Source: an uncultured Lachnospiraceae bacterium (GTDB taxonomy: Bacteria > Bacillota > Clostridia > Lachnospirales > Lachnospiraceae). From it: 64,000 bases of DNA. The stretch spans positions 8,060 through 72,059 of the forward strand of contig CAJUPI010000011.1 of the NCBI GenBank assembly GCA_910588125.1. The letters are read 5' to 3'. Positions 1 through 9,314 of the stretch are shown here, piece after piece; the stretch's first letter is position 1; each line of letters starts with the position of its first letter. Position numbers and translations under genes: made by a program. The notes below the pieces were generated by a model that saw only the letters and a list, made by a program, of their open reading frames with translations, was not told the origin of the DNA and searched no databases.

Positions 1-749
1 TCCAAGGCAAAATCCGAAACCTCTTTCGTAATCACCCCATTATATTTGACCTGGGCAAAATCCCGCACTCTTTTTAACAACCGGTTCGCCAACCGCGGCG
101 TCCCCCGTGAACGGCGGGCAATCTCTGCCGCGCCTTCCTCCTCGATCTCCACTCCCAACATCTGAGCCGAACGCCGGACAATAACCGTCAGCTCTTCTGG
201 CGTATAGAATTCCAGCTTTTGAATCACCCCAAAACGATCCCGTAAAGGCGCTGTCAATAGCCCAGCCCTGGTAGTGGCTCCCACCAGGGTAAAATGAGGC
301 AGATCCAAACGGATAGACCTGGCTGAGGACTCCTTTCCCAGCATAATATCAATGGCAAAATCCTCCATCGCCGGATACAGCACTTCTTCCACCTGCCGGT
401 TCAGCCGGTGAATCTCGTCTACAAAAAGCACATCTCCTTCCTGAAGGTTATTGAGAATAGCCGCCATCTCCCCCGGCTTCTCGATGGCAGGTCCCGACGT
501 CACTTTCATATGAACCCCCATCTCATTGGCAATGATTCCTGACAATGTAGTCTTCCCCAGACCCGGAGGGCCGTAAAACAGCACATGATCCAGCGACTCT
601 CCCCGTGCCTTGGCCGCATCCAGATAGACCTTAAGATTTGTCTTGATCTTCTCTTGTCCAATATAATCCTTTAACATCTGCGGACGAAGATTCGGCTCAA
701 TTGCCCGATCTTCCTCCGTCACCTCTGTCGTTATTATTCTCCGTTCCAT
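1..749 (-). CDS. ruvB: Holliday junction branch-migration helicase RuvB (3' end cut by window edge)
   Basis: This is the AAA+ motor that drives branch migration of Holliday junctions together with RuvA. Translation from the ATG at 749 (site GGAG six bases upstream) gives the RuvB N-terminus (MERRIITTEVTEED), then the Walker A loop GPPGLGKTT, the Walker B motif FVDEIHRLN, the sensor segment LVGATTRAG and the start of the C-terminal winged-helix region (GTPRLANRLLKRVRDF). About 249 codons are present; RuvB is usually 330-345 residues, so the C-terminal quarter lies beyond the window. It follows ruvA by 52 bases on the same strand, the standard ruvAB operon. Confidence 0.97.
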   Translation of the reverse strand, partial: MERRIITTEVTEEDRAIEPNLRPQMLKDYIGQEKIKTNLKVYLDAAKARGESLDHVLFYGPPGLGKTTLSGIIANEMGVHMKVTSGPAIEKPGEMAAILNNLQEGDVLFVDEIHRLNRQVEEVLYPAMEDFAIDIMLGKESSARSIRLDLPHFTLVGATTRAGLLTAPLRDRFGVIQKLEFYTPEELTVIVRRSAQMLGVEIEEEGAAEIARRSRGTPRLANRLLKRVRDFAQVKYNGVITKEVSDFAL

Positions 750-801
750 TCTTCGCTCCAACTATCCCTATCTTAATCGCCTGTCATCCAAAGCCTTCCT
801 C

Positions 802-1425
802 TTATATCAGAAATTTAAGCGAAGCTTTCAGTACCGCCTCTGCCGTCATCCCTTCATCCACAGGCACCTGCCGCACAGCCTTCGACGCCTCTGACAGGGA
901 ATATCCCAAAGCTACCAGGGCTTCCACCGCCTCCCGGGCCACGCCGTCCGCCACTGCCGATGATATCGGGGCGGCCCCTGTATTTTGACTGTTTTCGTCC
1001 ATCCCTCCCGGCAGAATGTCCTCTGCTTTGATCCGATCCTTCAGATCCAGAATCACCCGCTTTGCCGTCTTTGGCCCAATGCCCGGTGCCCGGGCGATAC
1101 TCCTCACATCCTCAGAAATAATCGCTATTCTAAGCTCCTCCGGCCTGATGGCCGACAAAATCCCCAGCGCTGCCTTTGGGCCGATGCCATTCACTCCCAA
1201 AAGCATCCGGAACATCTGCAGATCCTGCCGGCTTAAAAATCCATACAATGTCATGGCATCCTCACGCACCTGAAAAGCAGTATAAATCCGCATCTCTTCC
1301 CCCGTATGGGGAAGCCGTTCCAGAACAGACAAAGGAACTCGAATATTCCAGCCGATATTACCTGCCTCCACAACAATCCCGTCCTCAAAGACTTCCACCA
1401 GAGGCCCTTTTATATAAGAAAACAA
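802..1425 (-). CDS. ruvA: Holliday junction DNA-binding protein RuvA
   Basis: RuvA binds four-way junctions as a tetramer and loads RuvB. The protein (207 aa) begins FSYIKGPLVEV and carries the paired helix-hairpin-helix motifs LGVNGIGPKAAL and APGIGPKTAKRVI, and a C-terminal UBA-like domain III (EAVEALVALGYS) that contacts RuvB. I chose the TTG at 1425 as start: it has AGAGGAG eight bases upstream and aligns with the family N-terminus, while the ATG at 1443 overlaps that ribosome site. It is the first gene of ruvAB. Confidence 0.95.
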   Translation of the reverse strand: MFSYIKGPLVEVFEDGIVVEAGNIGWNIRVPLSVLERLPHTGEEMRIYTAFQVREDAMTLYGFLSRQDLQMFRMLLGVNGIGPKAALGILSAIRPEELRIAIISEDVRSIARAPGIGPKTAKRVILDLKDRIKAEDILPGGMDENSQNTGAAPISSAVADGVAREAVEALVALGYSLSEASKAVRQVPVDEGMTAEAVLKASLKFLI

Positions 1426-1519
1426 TGTTCTTGCTCCTCTCATTCAAACTGTCTTTGGACATCATATCATATCACAATCACAAGTGCAAGTACAAGACCG
1501 AACAAAGATTCGTTGCCTA

Positions 1520-1548
1520 TTGACTTCCGGTTTGTTCACCGATATAAT
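1520..1548 (+). promoter_or_regulatory. Sigma-A type promoter of the YprB-like gene
   Basis: TTGACT (1520-1525) and a perfect TATAAT (1543-1548) are separated by 17 bases. The site lies about 115 bases upstream of the ATG at 1662, so the transcript has a leader that contains a 16-bp palindrome at 1570-1585. Confidence 0.8.
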
Positions 1549-1569
1549 CACTATGAAAGGATGCAAAAT

Positions 1570-1585
1570 CAATGTCATGACATTG
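1570..1585. repeat. 16-bp perfect palindrome resembling fused ends of the window's MITE-like element
   Basis: CAATGTCATGACATTG is a perfect palindrome. Its arm CAATGTCAT equals the terminal bases of the dispersed palindromic elements found at 12.2, 18.0 and 40.6 kb, so it may be a remnant in which only the two ends remain. Confidence 0.45.
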
Positions 1586-1661
1586 GGGTTAAAGTAAATC
1601 CTTTTTTATTTATGATGATGCCTGATGGTTTCTGCTTTCTTGACATCAAAGGAGTTTATTC

Positions 1662-2756
1662 ATGCTTACGATCAAAAAACAACTGGCCATTCCTGATTCC
1701 TATCCTTTAGAACGAATCGGGAAACAGGAAGAAATCCTCTTTTTTGATATCGAAACCACCGGTTTTTCCGGTGAATATTCCCGGCTCTATCTTATCGGCT
1801 GTACCTTTTTCCGCCAAGGCTGCTGGAATTTGCTTCAATGGTTTGCCGATACCGCCAATTCCGAAGAAGAGCTTCTCCATGCCTTTTTTACTTTTATCAA
1901 CGAATTTCAAATCTTGGTTCATTTTAACGGTGATCGCTTTGATATGCCTTTTCTTATCAAGCGCTGCTCACATTTTGGACTTTCCTATGATTTTTCCGCT
2001 ATAGTCAGTGTAGATATCTATCGCCGGATTAAACCCTATCGAAATCTTATCGGACTAGACAGCCTAAAACAAAAGGCCATCGAAAAATTTCTTGGCGTCT
2101 CCCGCACGGATCTCTATTCTGGCGGGGAATTGATCCCCGTCTATGAGGAATATCTGCGCTCTCCGAATCCCGCTCTCTATGAGCTTCTGATTTTACATAA
2201 TGAAGATGATTTAAAAGGCATGCCCTCCATCCTTCCCATCCTCTGTTATTCTGACTTTCTGGAGCATTCCTTTTCTCTGGCCGGCCAGAATATCCGGCAG
2301 GAATCCGATAAGGACGGGAAAACTCATCATTTCCTGGATTTAATCTGCCAAAGCAACTACCCGATTCCCGTTGCCTTTGAGACCGAAAAGTTTCCGTTCC
2401 GATGCCATGCAAAAGAAAACCATCTTCTGCTGTCGATTGAACTCTACGAGGGCACATTAAAGCATTTCTATCCCAATTACAAGGATTATTATTACCTTAT
2501 CTATGAAGATACCGCCATACATAAAAGCATTGGGGAATATGTTGATAAAAAAGCCCGAACGAAAGCCACTGCCAAAACCTGTTATACCAAAAAAGAAGGG
2601 ATATTTGTCCCTCAACCTGGCCCCATTTGGGAACCTGTCATGAAAAAAGACTTGAAAGATAAGCTGGTCTATTCTGCCCTTTCCGATATCCGGTGCCAGG
2701 AGGCAGAATCTTTTCAACGATATGTCATGTTAATTTTGCAATATCTTGGAGGATAA
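1662..2756 (+). CDS. YprB-like RNase H-fold (DEDD exonuclease family) protein
   Basis: This 364-aa protein belongs to the YprB/RNase_H_2 family of predicted 3'-5' exonucleases. The acidic motifs are visible: DIETTGF (near residue 29), NGDRFDMPFL (near 93) and a HNEDDL motif near residue 180, in line with a DEDD-type active site. The C-terminal third has no clear domain; some family members end in TPR repeats. The ATG at 1662 follows AAAGGAG by nine bases. It is a single gene between ruvA (divergent) and a chemoreceptor (convergent), with its own promoter. The substrate is not known. Confidence 0.8.
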   Translation: MLTIKKQLAIPDSYPLERIGKQEEILFFDIETTGFSGEYSRLYLIGCTFFRQGCWNLLQWFADTANSEEELLHAFFTFINEFQILVHFNGDRFDMPFLIKRCSHFGLSYDFSAIVSVDIYRRIKPYRNLIGLDSLKQKAIEKFLGVSRTDLYSGGELIPVYEEYLRSPNPALYELLILHNEDDLKGMPSILPILCYSDFLEHSFSLAGQNIRQESDKDGKTHHFLDLICQSNYPIPVAFETEKFPFRCHAKENHLLLSIELYEGTLKHFYPNYKDYYYLIYEDTAIHKSIGEYVDKKARTKATAKTCYTKKEGIFVPQPGPIWEPVMKKDLKDKLVYSALSDIRCQEAESFQRYVMLILQYLGG

Positions 2757-2774
2757 AAAGTGGGCGCCGCAAAA

Positions 2775-2830
2775 TAAAAAATCAGCTTTTTCCCCTATCT
2801 TGAATACGGAAAAAGCTGATTTTCTATTTT
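2775..2830. terminator. Bidirectional rho-independent terminator
   Basis: The stem AAAATCAGCTTTTTCC pairs with GGAAAAAGCTGATTTT around a 15-base loop, with A- and T-runs on both sides. It sits between two convergent genes (YprB-like and chemoreceptor) and can end both transcripts. Confidence 0.85.
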
Positions 2831-2849
2831 ACAACATCTTTTTTACTTC

Positions 2850-4511
2850 TTAAATATTTCTTCTCAACTGGAACTTACCAATCAGCCGTTTGAGAATCTG
2901 TGCCTGCCCTGCCAATTCCTCACTGGCTGCCGCACTTTCTTCTGAAGTCGCCGAATTTGACTGAATTACTGTGGAAATCTGTGTAATGCTGTCTTTGATC
3001 CGGTTGATCGCCACTTCCTGCTCTACAGAAGCAGCAGAAATCGCCTTGATCTGCTCGGTCACTACTACTGCCCCATCCACTACGGAATGCAGAGAATCCT
3101 GGGTCATATTCGTCAGTTTGGAACCGTTATCTACCATTTGCAGCGTTTTCTCAATCAGTTCTGTCGTGTCCTTAGCAGCATCTGCACTCTTTGCCGCCAG
3201 ATTACGAACCTCATCCGCTACAACAGCAAAGCCTTTACCGGCGCTTCCCGCCCGGGCGGCCTCGACGGCGGCATTCAGGGCAAGAATATTGGTCTGAAAA
3301 GCAATATCTTCGATAGTCTTGATAATATGCTGAATCTCTCCGGAACAGGAACTGATCTGGCGCATAGCCTCTGCCATCTCCTGCATCTGTCCGTTGCACA
3401 CATTAATGCTCTCTCCCACCTGATCGGCTTCCTTGGTGGTAATCGCAGCACTATCAGCATTCTTATTGATCTGCTCGGTCACCTGTTCGATCATATGCAT
3501 CAGATTATCCACCTCCGATGCCTGCTCGGTAGCTCCCTGGGCAAGATTCTGGGCGCCGTCTGCCACCTGATTGGAACCAGCATCCACCTGGCTGGCCGAA
3601 GAATGGATCTGCTCCATCGTTTCGCTCAACTCACGGCTGATCATTCCAATCGCCTTTTGAATCTCTACAAAATCACCAATATATTGGATCTTGCTCTCAC
3701 TGCCCAGATTGCCGCCCGCCATCTCATTCAGCACTGCGGTGATATCGGATATGTACGTTTTCAGATTCTTCACAGAAGTATTCAAACTATCCGCTAATAC
3801 GCCAATCTCATCTTCACTGTTTATATCAATATGAAAATTCAGATTTCCCTGAGACAGATTGCGGCTGGACTCCGTAACGATCTGCAACGGCTTCACAATC
3901 CTCTTCATCACATACAACACCAGTAAAACGCTGACGATCAAAGTAACAATAACCGTAATGATCGACATCATCTCTGTCATAGCAGCTGAACGCATCAAAC
4001 CGGCCTGATTCTCTGCCACTTGGCCGTTCGTAATCTCCGCCACCTGATCTAAAAGCCCTACCAGCTTCTGGACGTCCGCCTTGGTACCGTTCAGATACAT
4101 CTCATTCGCTGCCTTCTGATCCGTCTTGCCCAGCGCCAGAACGCTTTCCGCCGACTCATGGATCGCCTGATGGATCGGCTTCATCTGCTCAATCAACTGT
4201 AAAACTTGATCATTCGGAATCTTGGACACATCCGGGTCATAGAACCATTTTCCCAACACACAGCCTTTGTAATCGGTGCTTCCGGTGAATTCTGTCCCCA
4301 TGGCTACCGCAGAACACAGATTCTCCACCCAACCATAGTGGGCCTTCTCAGCAGTCAATACCAAAGAATGAATCTCTGTCCATTCTTCTGTCGATTTACT
4401 GTATTTTCTTACCTTTCCCATGCCGCTGACTGTCACAATCCCGCTGACAATCACTACAAGAAAGATAAGGGCAATGCGTACCATAATATCCTGTTTGATG
4501 CTATGCCTCAT
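2850..4511 (-). CDS. Methyl-accepting chemotaxis protein with extracytoplasmic CZB zinc-binding domain
   Basis: A transmembrane chemoreceptor of 553 aa. Order: short N-terminus, TM1 (about residues 10-30), ligand domain, TM2 (about 180-203), HAMP, then the signalling hairpin with the conserved tip around EDIAFQTNILALNAAVEAARAG. The ligand domain carries the signature of a chemoreceptor zinc-binding (CZB) domain: His in AHYGW, Cys in KGCVLGKWF and two His in PIHQAIHE. CZB domains are known to bind zinc and to respond to hypochlorous acid in some bacteria; the signal here is not known. I prefer the ATG at 4511 (AGGTG six bases upstream) to the GTG at 4520. It lies 48 bases after the next chemoreceptor, likely in one operon. 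Confidence 0.9.
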   Translation of the reverse strand: MRHSIKQDIMVRIALIFLVVIVSGIVTVSGMGKVRKYSKSTEEWTEIHSLVLTAEKAHYGWVENLCSAVAMGTEFTGSTDYKGCVLGKWFYDPDVSKIPNDQVLQLIEQMKPIHQAIHESAESVLALGKTDQKAANEMYLNGTKADVQKLVGLLDQVAEITNGQVAENQAGLMRSAAMTEMMSIITVIVTLIVSVLLVLYVMKRIVKPLQIVTESSRNLSQGNLNFHIDINSEDEIGVLADSLNTSVKNLKTYISDITAVLNEMAGGNLGSESKIQYIGDFVEIQKAIGMISRELSETMEQIHSSASQVDAGSNQVADGAQNLAQGATEQASEVDNLMHMIEQVTEQINKNADSAAITTKEADQVGESINVCNGQMQEMAEAMRQISSCSGEIQHIIKTIEDIAFQTNILALNAAVEAARAGSAGKGFAVVADEVRNLAAKSADAAKDTTELIEKTLQMVDNGSKLTNMTQDSLHSVVDGAVVVTEQIKAISAASVEQEVAINRIKDSITQISTVIQSNSATSEESAAASEELAGQAQILKRLIGKFQLRRNI

Positions 4512-4559
4512 TTTCTCCACCTCATGTTTTAATTTTTGAAGTTTTGCATACTTGTGTCT

Positions 4560-6356
4560 TTAATACTTGTCATTGCCTCCGTAAGTGGTATAGGAAGATA
4601 AATCGACATAGCTTTCATCCTCTTGAGCAGGCTCATACTGCGGCAATTCCGGCATTGCACTCATGCCGCTTTGTCCCTCTAAGCGGAACTTCTTCACCAG
4701 CTCTTTCAAGATCTGCGCCTGTCCGGACAACTCCTCGCTGGCCGCAGCGCTCTGCTCTGCCGTCGCTGAGTTGGTCTGTACCACACTGGAGATCTGATCG
4801 ATACCGATAGTAATCTGGGTAATCGCTTCCGCCTGCTCCTTGGACGCCTTGGCTATCGAATCCATCATACTGGTAGCATCAGTAATGCCCGTCATAACCT
4901 GCTCTAACGATTTGGCTGTCTCGTCCGCAATTCTCTTTCCGTTCTCTACCGCATTGAGAGAATTCTCAATCAACACTGCAGTATTCTTGGATGCCTCCGC
5001 ACTCTTGCTGGCAAGATTGCGAACCTCATCGGCCACAACAGCAAAGCCTTTTCCTGCCGCACCTGCCCGTGCTGCCTCAACGGCGGCATTCAAAGCAAGA
5101 ATATTGGTCTGGAACGCAATATCTTCGATAGTCTTGATGATCTTTCCGATTTCGCCCGAAGCATTGTTGATATCTGACATGGCATTCAGCATATCCTGCA
5201 TTCTGCGGTTGCTCTCTCCTGCCACATCGCCCACCATCTCTGCCTTCTGGCCGGCAACCTGTGCGCTCTCGGCATTGCGGTTGATATTGCCGGAAATTTC
5301 ATTGATAGAAGCAGCCAGCTCCTCAACTGAGGAAGCCTGCTCCGTAGCGCCCTGCGACAACGCCTGAGCCCCGGAGGATACCTGATCCGAACCAGAGGAT
5401 ACCTGATCCGCCGAACGGTTCAGCGTGGTAAGCGTACTGTTGAAGCTGTCCTTGATCTTTTTCATGGACTGGAAGATCTTCTGGTAATCTCCAATGTAAA
5501 GTTCCGGCACCGTGGAATGGATAGTAAAATCTCCGCTGGCCATAGCACTCAACACCGTCTCAATATCACGGATGATCGTCGCCACTCCTTTCGCTACCTT
5601 ATGCATGTTCCCTGACATATCGCCGAATTCATCGCTGGAATCATAATTAACCTCCACGGAAAGATGGCCTTTTACCATCTCCTCCATGGCTCCCTCAATC
5701 TCCTTCACCGGATTCAGGATGTTGTTGGTCAGCATCACTGCAATCACGCAAGTAATCGCAAAAGCGACCGCCGCAATCACCACAGCCAATGCCAGAAGCG
5801 CGTTATCCAGAGCCATTGCTGTCTCATAGGTCTTCTGGCACGCTGTCTCCATATTATTAAATGCAGTCTGAAGAATGTTCGCAAATTCCTCTGTCCGGGG
5901 ATTATACTGATCCATCAACATCTCCTGAGCCTGACTGTCACCCTGAGCATTATTCATGCGGGCATACTCACAGATCTGAAGACGCAGGCTCTTGGCATCT
6001 CCCATCTTCGTCTCAAAATCCTTCAATAAGGACACATCGCCCGTGTAATTGGAATAAATCCACTGCAGCTTCTCCTGAATATTGCTCACATGCTGATCCA
6101 CGGTTGTAATACGCTGCTCTATTTCCGAAGAATCTGTGCTCATCACGCTCAGCATCAGCTCCTTCAGCGCGCGCTGAAGGCTAATCCGCATCTCATAGAT
6201 GTTTGCCATGGCATGATAATCTTCCTCATAGAACTTCTCATAGCTTGCCTTTGATTTAGAAATCCCAATACCGGCGGCCACAACTGACACAAGAAATAAT
6301 GTCAGTATAATGCCAAAAGACACAAGAAACTTTTTACCAACCTTTAAATTCTTCAT
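4560..6356 (-). CDS. Methyl-accepting chemotaxis protein with four-helix-bundle sensor
   Basis: A 598-aa chemoreceptor. TM1 spans about residues 10-32, followed by an all-helical extracellular region of the 4HB_MCP type (residues 33-185), TM2 (about 187-212), HAMP, and a cytoplasmic MA domain with the tip EDIAFQTNILALNAAVEAARAG. The C-terminus is acidic and tyrosine-rich (SYVDLSSYTTYGG) and has no NWETF-type tether for CheR. The ATG at 6356 follows AGGAGG. It is the promoter-proximal gene of a two-receptor operon and is divergent from cheA. The ligand cannot be inferred. Confidence 0.92.
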   Translation of the reverse strand: MKNLKVGKKFLVSFGIILTLFLVSVVAAGIGISKSKASYEKFYEEDYHAMANIYEMRISLQRALKELMLSVMSTDSSEIEQRITTVDQHVSNIQEKLQWIYSNYTGDVSLLKDFETKMGDAKSLRLQICEYARMNNAQGDSQAQEMLMDQYNPRTEEFANILQTAFNNMETACQKTYETAMALDNALLALAVVIAAVAFAITCVIAVMLTNNILNPVKEIEGAMEEMVKGHLSVEVNYDSSDEFGDMSGNMHKVAKGVATIIRDIETVLSAMASGDFTIHSTVPELYIGDYQKIFQSMKKIKDSFNSTLTTLNRSADQVSSGSDQVSSGAQALSQGATEQASSVEELAASINEISGNINRNAESAQVAGQKAEMVGDVAGESNRRMQDMLNAMSDINNASGEIGKIIKTIEDIAFQTNILALNAAVEAARAGAAGKGFAVVADEVRNLASKSAEASKNTAVLIENSLNAVENGKRIADETAKSLEQVMTGITDATSMMDSIAKASKEQAEAITQITIGIDQISSVVQTNSATAEQSAAASEELSGQAQILKELVKKFRLEGQSGMSAMPELPQYEPAQEDESYVDLSSYTTYGGNDKY

Positions 6357-6508
6357 TCGTTGCTCCTCCTTGTTGAGCCCTCATTTACCGGCCAGCCATT
6401 TATCATGATTGAAAGGCTGTCCATTCCACACTCTTTTATATTATCTCGGCACATTTTCCCATAATATAATACATATAATAAAATTTTTTCAAAAATTCTC
6501 TTTCACCA

Positions 6509-6535
6509 TTAATATTTTCTTTTTTTCGTCGATAT
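6509..6535 (+). promoter_or_regulatory. Sigma-28-like flagellar promoter of the che operon
   Basis: TTAAT (6509-6513) and TCGATAT (6529-6535) are 15 bases apart, matching the pattern in front of the flagellin and cap genes in this window. A possible extended -10 (TGGTATACT, ending 6566) downstream could be a second, sigma-A promoter. Confidence 0.65.
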
Positions 6536-6629
6536 TATAGTTCAGTATGTTGTGGTCTGGTATACTCTTTTTTATACAGGACTATTTTATTTTCATGCAA
6601 AACATTAAAAAGGATAGGTGGTGTATCGA

Positions 6630-8741
6630 ATGGATAACGGTATGGAAAGTATGCTTGATACATATCTCTTTGAGACGAATTCCCTTTTAGACCAGCTGGA
6701 CGAGATGCTTGTGAAGGATGAAAAACTGGGAGACTTTTCGTCGGATGATGTCAATGAGATTTTTCGTATCATGCACACCATCAAGGGTTCTTCCGCCATG
6801 ATGGAATTCGGTTCTCTCTCCAGCATTGCACATCATATAGAAGATTTATTTTTCTATATCCGCGACAAGGGGATCGATTCTCTCAGCGCCCAGCACAAGA
6901 AAGAGTTATTCAATCTGATGTTCCGCTCAGAGGATTGTCTGCGCGGGCAGGTAGAAAAGGTGGAAAGCGGGGAGCCTCTCGACACAGACATGGACGCCTT
7001 TGCTTCTGAGATCAACAGCTTCTTAAAAAAGATCAGCAATGCACCGGAAGAAGCTGCCGGGACGAATTCCACGGCAGAAGCTGCAAAGACAGACTCTGTC
7101 GCGTCTGCTGCGGACGGAAACCTTCCGCAGGATCCCAGCGCCGTATGTTTTATCCACGTCTTCCTGGACGAGGGAATCGGCATGGAAAATCTGCGCGCTT
7201 TCATGATTGTCAACGCATTGAAGGAATGCGAGCTGGAATTCCGCTACTACCCGGAAAATATGGAGTCCAATCCCGATTCCTGCGCCGTCATCATTGAAGA
7301 TGGTTTCTATATGGCCTTCGATTCCGAAGAGACGGCCGCTAAAGCCGGAGATCTCCTCCGGACACAGAACCATATTCGCTCTTATGAACTGGCATCCGTT
7401 CCCGAACCGGAGCCTGCACCAGCTCCTGCTGCTCCCTCACCGGCTCCGGCACCTGAGGCCGCTGGACAGGCAGCGCCTGCCGCCCACAACGAAGCGGCGC
7501 CAAAGCCTCAGGCCCCGGCTAAGCAGGCTCCTGCCACCCCGGTCAAGCAGAATCTGATCAGCGTGAACCTGATGAAGCTCGATGACTTGCAGGCTATCGT
7601 AGGCGAGATTGTAATTACTGAATCCATGGTTACATCTGCTCCCGAATTGAATCAGCTGAGCCGGGACGCTTATGATAATTTTATGAAATCCGCCCGTCAG
7701 CTGCGTAAGCTCACTGACGATCTGCAGGATATTGCTATGTCTCTGCGGATGGTTCCCATATCCGGTGTCTTCCAGAAGATGAACCGGATCGTACGGGATA
7801 TGAAACAAAAATTAGGTAAAGACGTCCGCCTGACCCTCATCGGTGAGGATACCGAGATCGACAAGACTATCGTGGACAGCATCCAGGATCCGATCATGCA
7901 CATGGTCCGCAACGCCATGGATCACGGGATCGAGGACGATTTCAACGATCGTATCCGGGCCGGGAAGAATTCTCAGGGTGAGATTATCCTGTCCGCCTCC
8001 CACACCAGCGGTGAGGTGATGATCACGATCTCTGACGATGGCCAGGGCATGGATCCAGACAAGCTTCTGGCCAAAGCCAAGGAACGCGGCATCCTTACCA
8101 AACCGGAAAGCGAATATTCCCGCAAGGAAGCCTTAGGGCTGGTGATGCTTCCTGGCTTCTCCACAAACCAGACCGTCACCGAGTTCTCCGGCAGGGGCGT
8201 GGGCATGGATGTGGTAAAGAAAAATGTAGAATCCGTAGGCGGTGTCGTCTCCCTCAGCAGCGAGCTGGGCAAGGGTACTACTTTCATGATGAAGATTCCT
8301 CTTACCCTCGCGATCATGGATGGCATGAAGGTGACGGTGGGCTCCTCTATATTCACAATACCCATTGCCAACATCCGCCAGTCCTTCAAAATCCTGCCTG
8401 ATGAGATCATCCGCGATGAAAACGGCAGTGAGATGGTGGAACGCATGGGGAGTTTTTACCCCATCGTAAGACTCCATCAGTTCTATGGCATCGAGACCGA
8501 GGTTACCAATTTGGAAGACGGGATTCTTATGTGGATCGAGTCCAGCGACCGCTCCTTCTGCCTGTTTGTCGATGATCTGATCGGTGAACAGCAGGTAGTA
8601 GTCAAACCGCTTCCCGTATTCTTAAACTCCTTTGAGCTTAAGAATTTTGGCGTCGGCGGTTGTACTATCTTAGGCGACGGGAATATCAGTATTATTCTGG
8701 ATGTCCCAAGCCTCTACACAGCGACCTTGGAGAACATATAA
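6630..8741 (+). CDS. cheA: Chemotaxis histidine kinase CheA
   Basis: CheA passes receptor signals to CheY and CheB by phosphotransfer. The 703-aa protein shows all five domains: the Hpt domain with phospho-accepting His49 in MHTIKGSS; a P2-like response-regulator docking domain (about 170-255); an Ala/Pro-rich linker; the dimerisation helices; the ATPase domain with N-box VRNAMDHGIE, DDGQGMD and GRGVGMDVV; and the CheW-like P5 domain. The ATG at 6630 has AGGTGG eight bases upstream; the GTG at 6618 lies inside that site. It heads cheA-cheW-cheR-cheB. No cheY, cheC or cheD is present in the window. Confidence 0.97.
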   Translation: MDNGMESMLDTYLFETNSLLDQLDEMLVKDEKLGDFSSDDVNEIFRIMHTIKGSSAMMEFGSLSSIAHHIEDLFFYIRDKGIDSLSAQHKKELFNLMFRSEDCLRGQVEKVESGEPLDTDMDAFASEINSFLKKISNAPEEAAGTNSTAEAAKTDSVASAADGNLPQDPSAVCFIHVFLDEGIGMENLRAFMIVNALKECELEFRYYPENMESNPDSCAVIIEDGFYMAFDSEETAAKAGDLLRTQNHIRSYELASVPEPEPAPAPAAPSPAPAPEAAGQAAPAAHNEAAPKPQAPAKQAPATPVKQNLISVNLMKLDDLQAIVGEIVITESMVTSAPELNQLSRDAYDNFMKSARQLRKLTDDLQDIAMSLRMVPISGVFQKMNRIVRDMKQKLGKDVRLTLIGEDTEIDKTIVDSIQDPIMHMVRNAMDHGIEDDFNDRIRAGKNSQGEIILSASHTSGEVMITISDDGQGMDPDKLLAKAKERGILTKPESEYSRKEALGLVMLPGFSTNQTVTEFSGRGVGMDVVKKNVESVGGVVSLSSELGKGTTFMMKIPLTLAIMDGMKVTVGSSIFTIPIANIRQSFKILPDEIIRDENGSEMVERMGSFYPIVRLHQFYGIETEVTNLEDGILMWIESSDRSFCLFVDDLIGEQQVVVKPLPVFLNSFELKNFGVGGCTILGDGNISIILDVPSLYTATLENI

Positions 8742-8759
8742 AAAAGGGAGGAATTAAGC

Positions 8760-9248
8760 ATGTCTGAACAAATCAATGACCAGGAGCTTCTGGATCTGTC
8801 TGATTCTGTGGATTCCGATGAGAATTCCACCGTGGAGCGCTGCCTCACCTTTGAATCCGGCGACCTGATCTTATATATCAGTACCAAACATGTGATTGAG
8901 ATTATCAACAACCATACCATTACCACCCTGCCTCTGGTAGCACCTTACATCAAGGGAATTATCAATCTGCGGGGACAGGTGCTTCCGGTCATCGATCTGG
9001 AGCTTCGTATGGGGAAAAGCTGTTCCAATTCCGACGAGAAAACCTGTATTATTATATTGGATATCAATTCTGTCTCTTTGGGGATTCTCGTGGATTCCGT
9101 ACGTCAGGTAGTTGACATCAATTTAAAGAATGTGCGTCCCATTCCCTTAAAGCGGCAGCAAAAGCTGCTTGACGGAATGGTAATTATGGATGACGGAAGC
9201 GTTTTCATGTCCATCGACTGCCAGGCGCTCTCCAGCACTGATGACTAA
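8760..9248 (+). CDS. cheW: Chemotaxis coupling protein CheW
   Basis: CheW links receptors to CheA in the signalling array. At 162 aa it is a single CheW domain with the typical core APYIKGIINLRGQVLPVIDL and an acidic N-terminal extension of about 25 residues. GGGAGGAAT precedes the ATG. It lies 18 bases after cheA. Confidence 0.95.
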   Translation: MSEQINDQELLDLSDSVDSDENSTVERCLTFESGDLILYISTKHVIEIINNHTITTLPLVAPYIKGIINLRGQVLPVIDLELRMGKSCSNSDEKTCIIILDINSVSLGILVDSVRQVVDINLKNVRPIPLKRQQKLLDGMVIMDDGSVFMSIDCQALSSTDD

Positions 9249-9314
9249 AAGCTGTTACGAGATTTTTCGTGGCCGCTTTTGAGAATTTAAGATGAAAGAA
9301 ACAGGAGTAATCCG

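Noticed and set aside
1553..1597. 14-codon leader peptide upstream of the YprB-like gene
   Set aside because: Its ATG is only five bases after the -10 box, so it is probably before or at the transcription start.
3087..3797. 236-codon plus-strand frame
   Set aside because: Antisense shadow of the chemoreceptor signalling region, with no family features.
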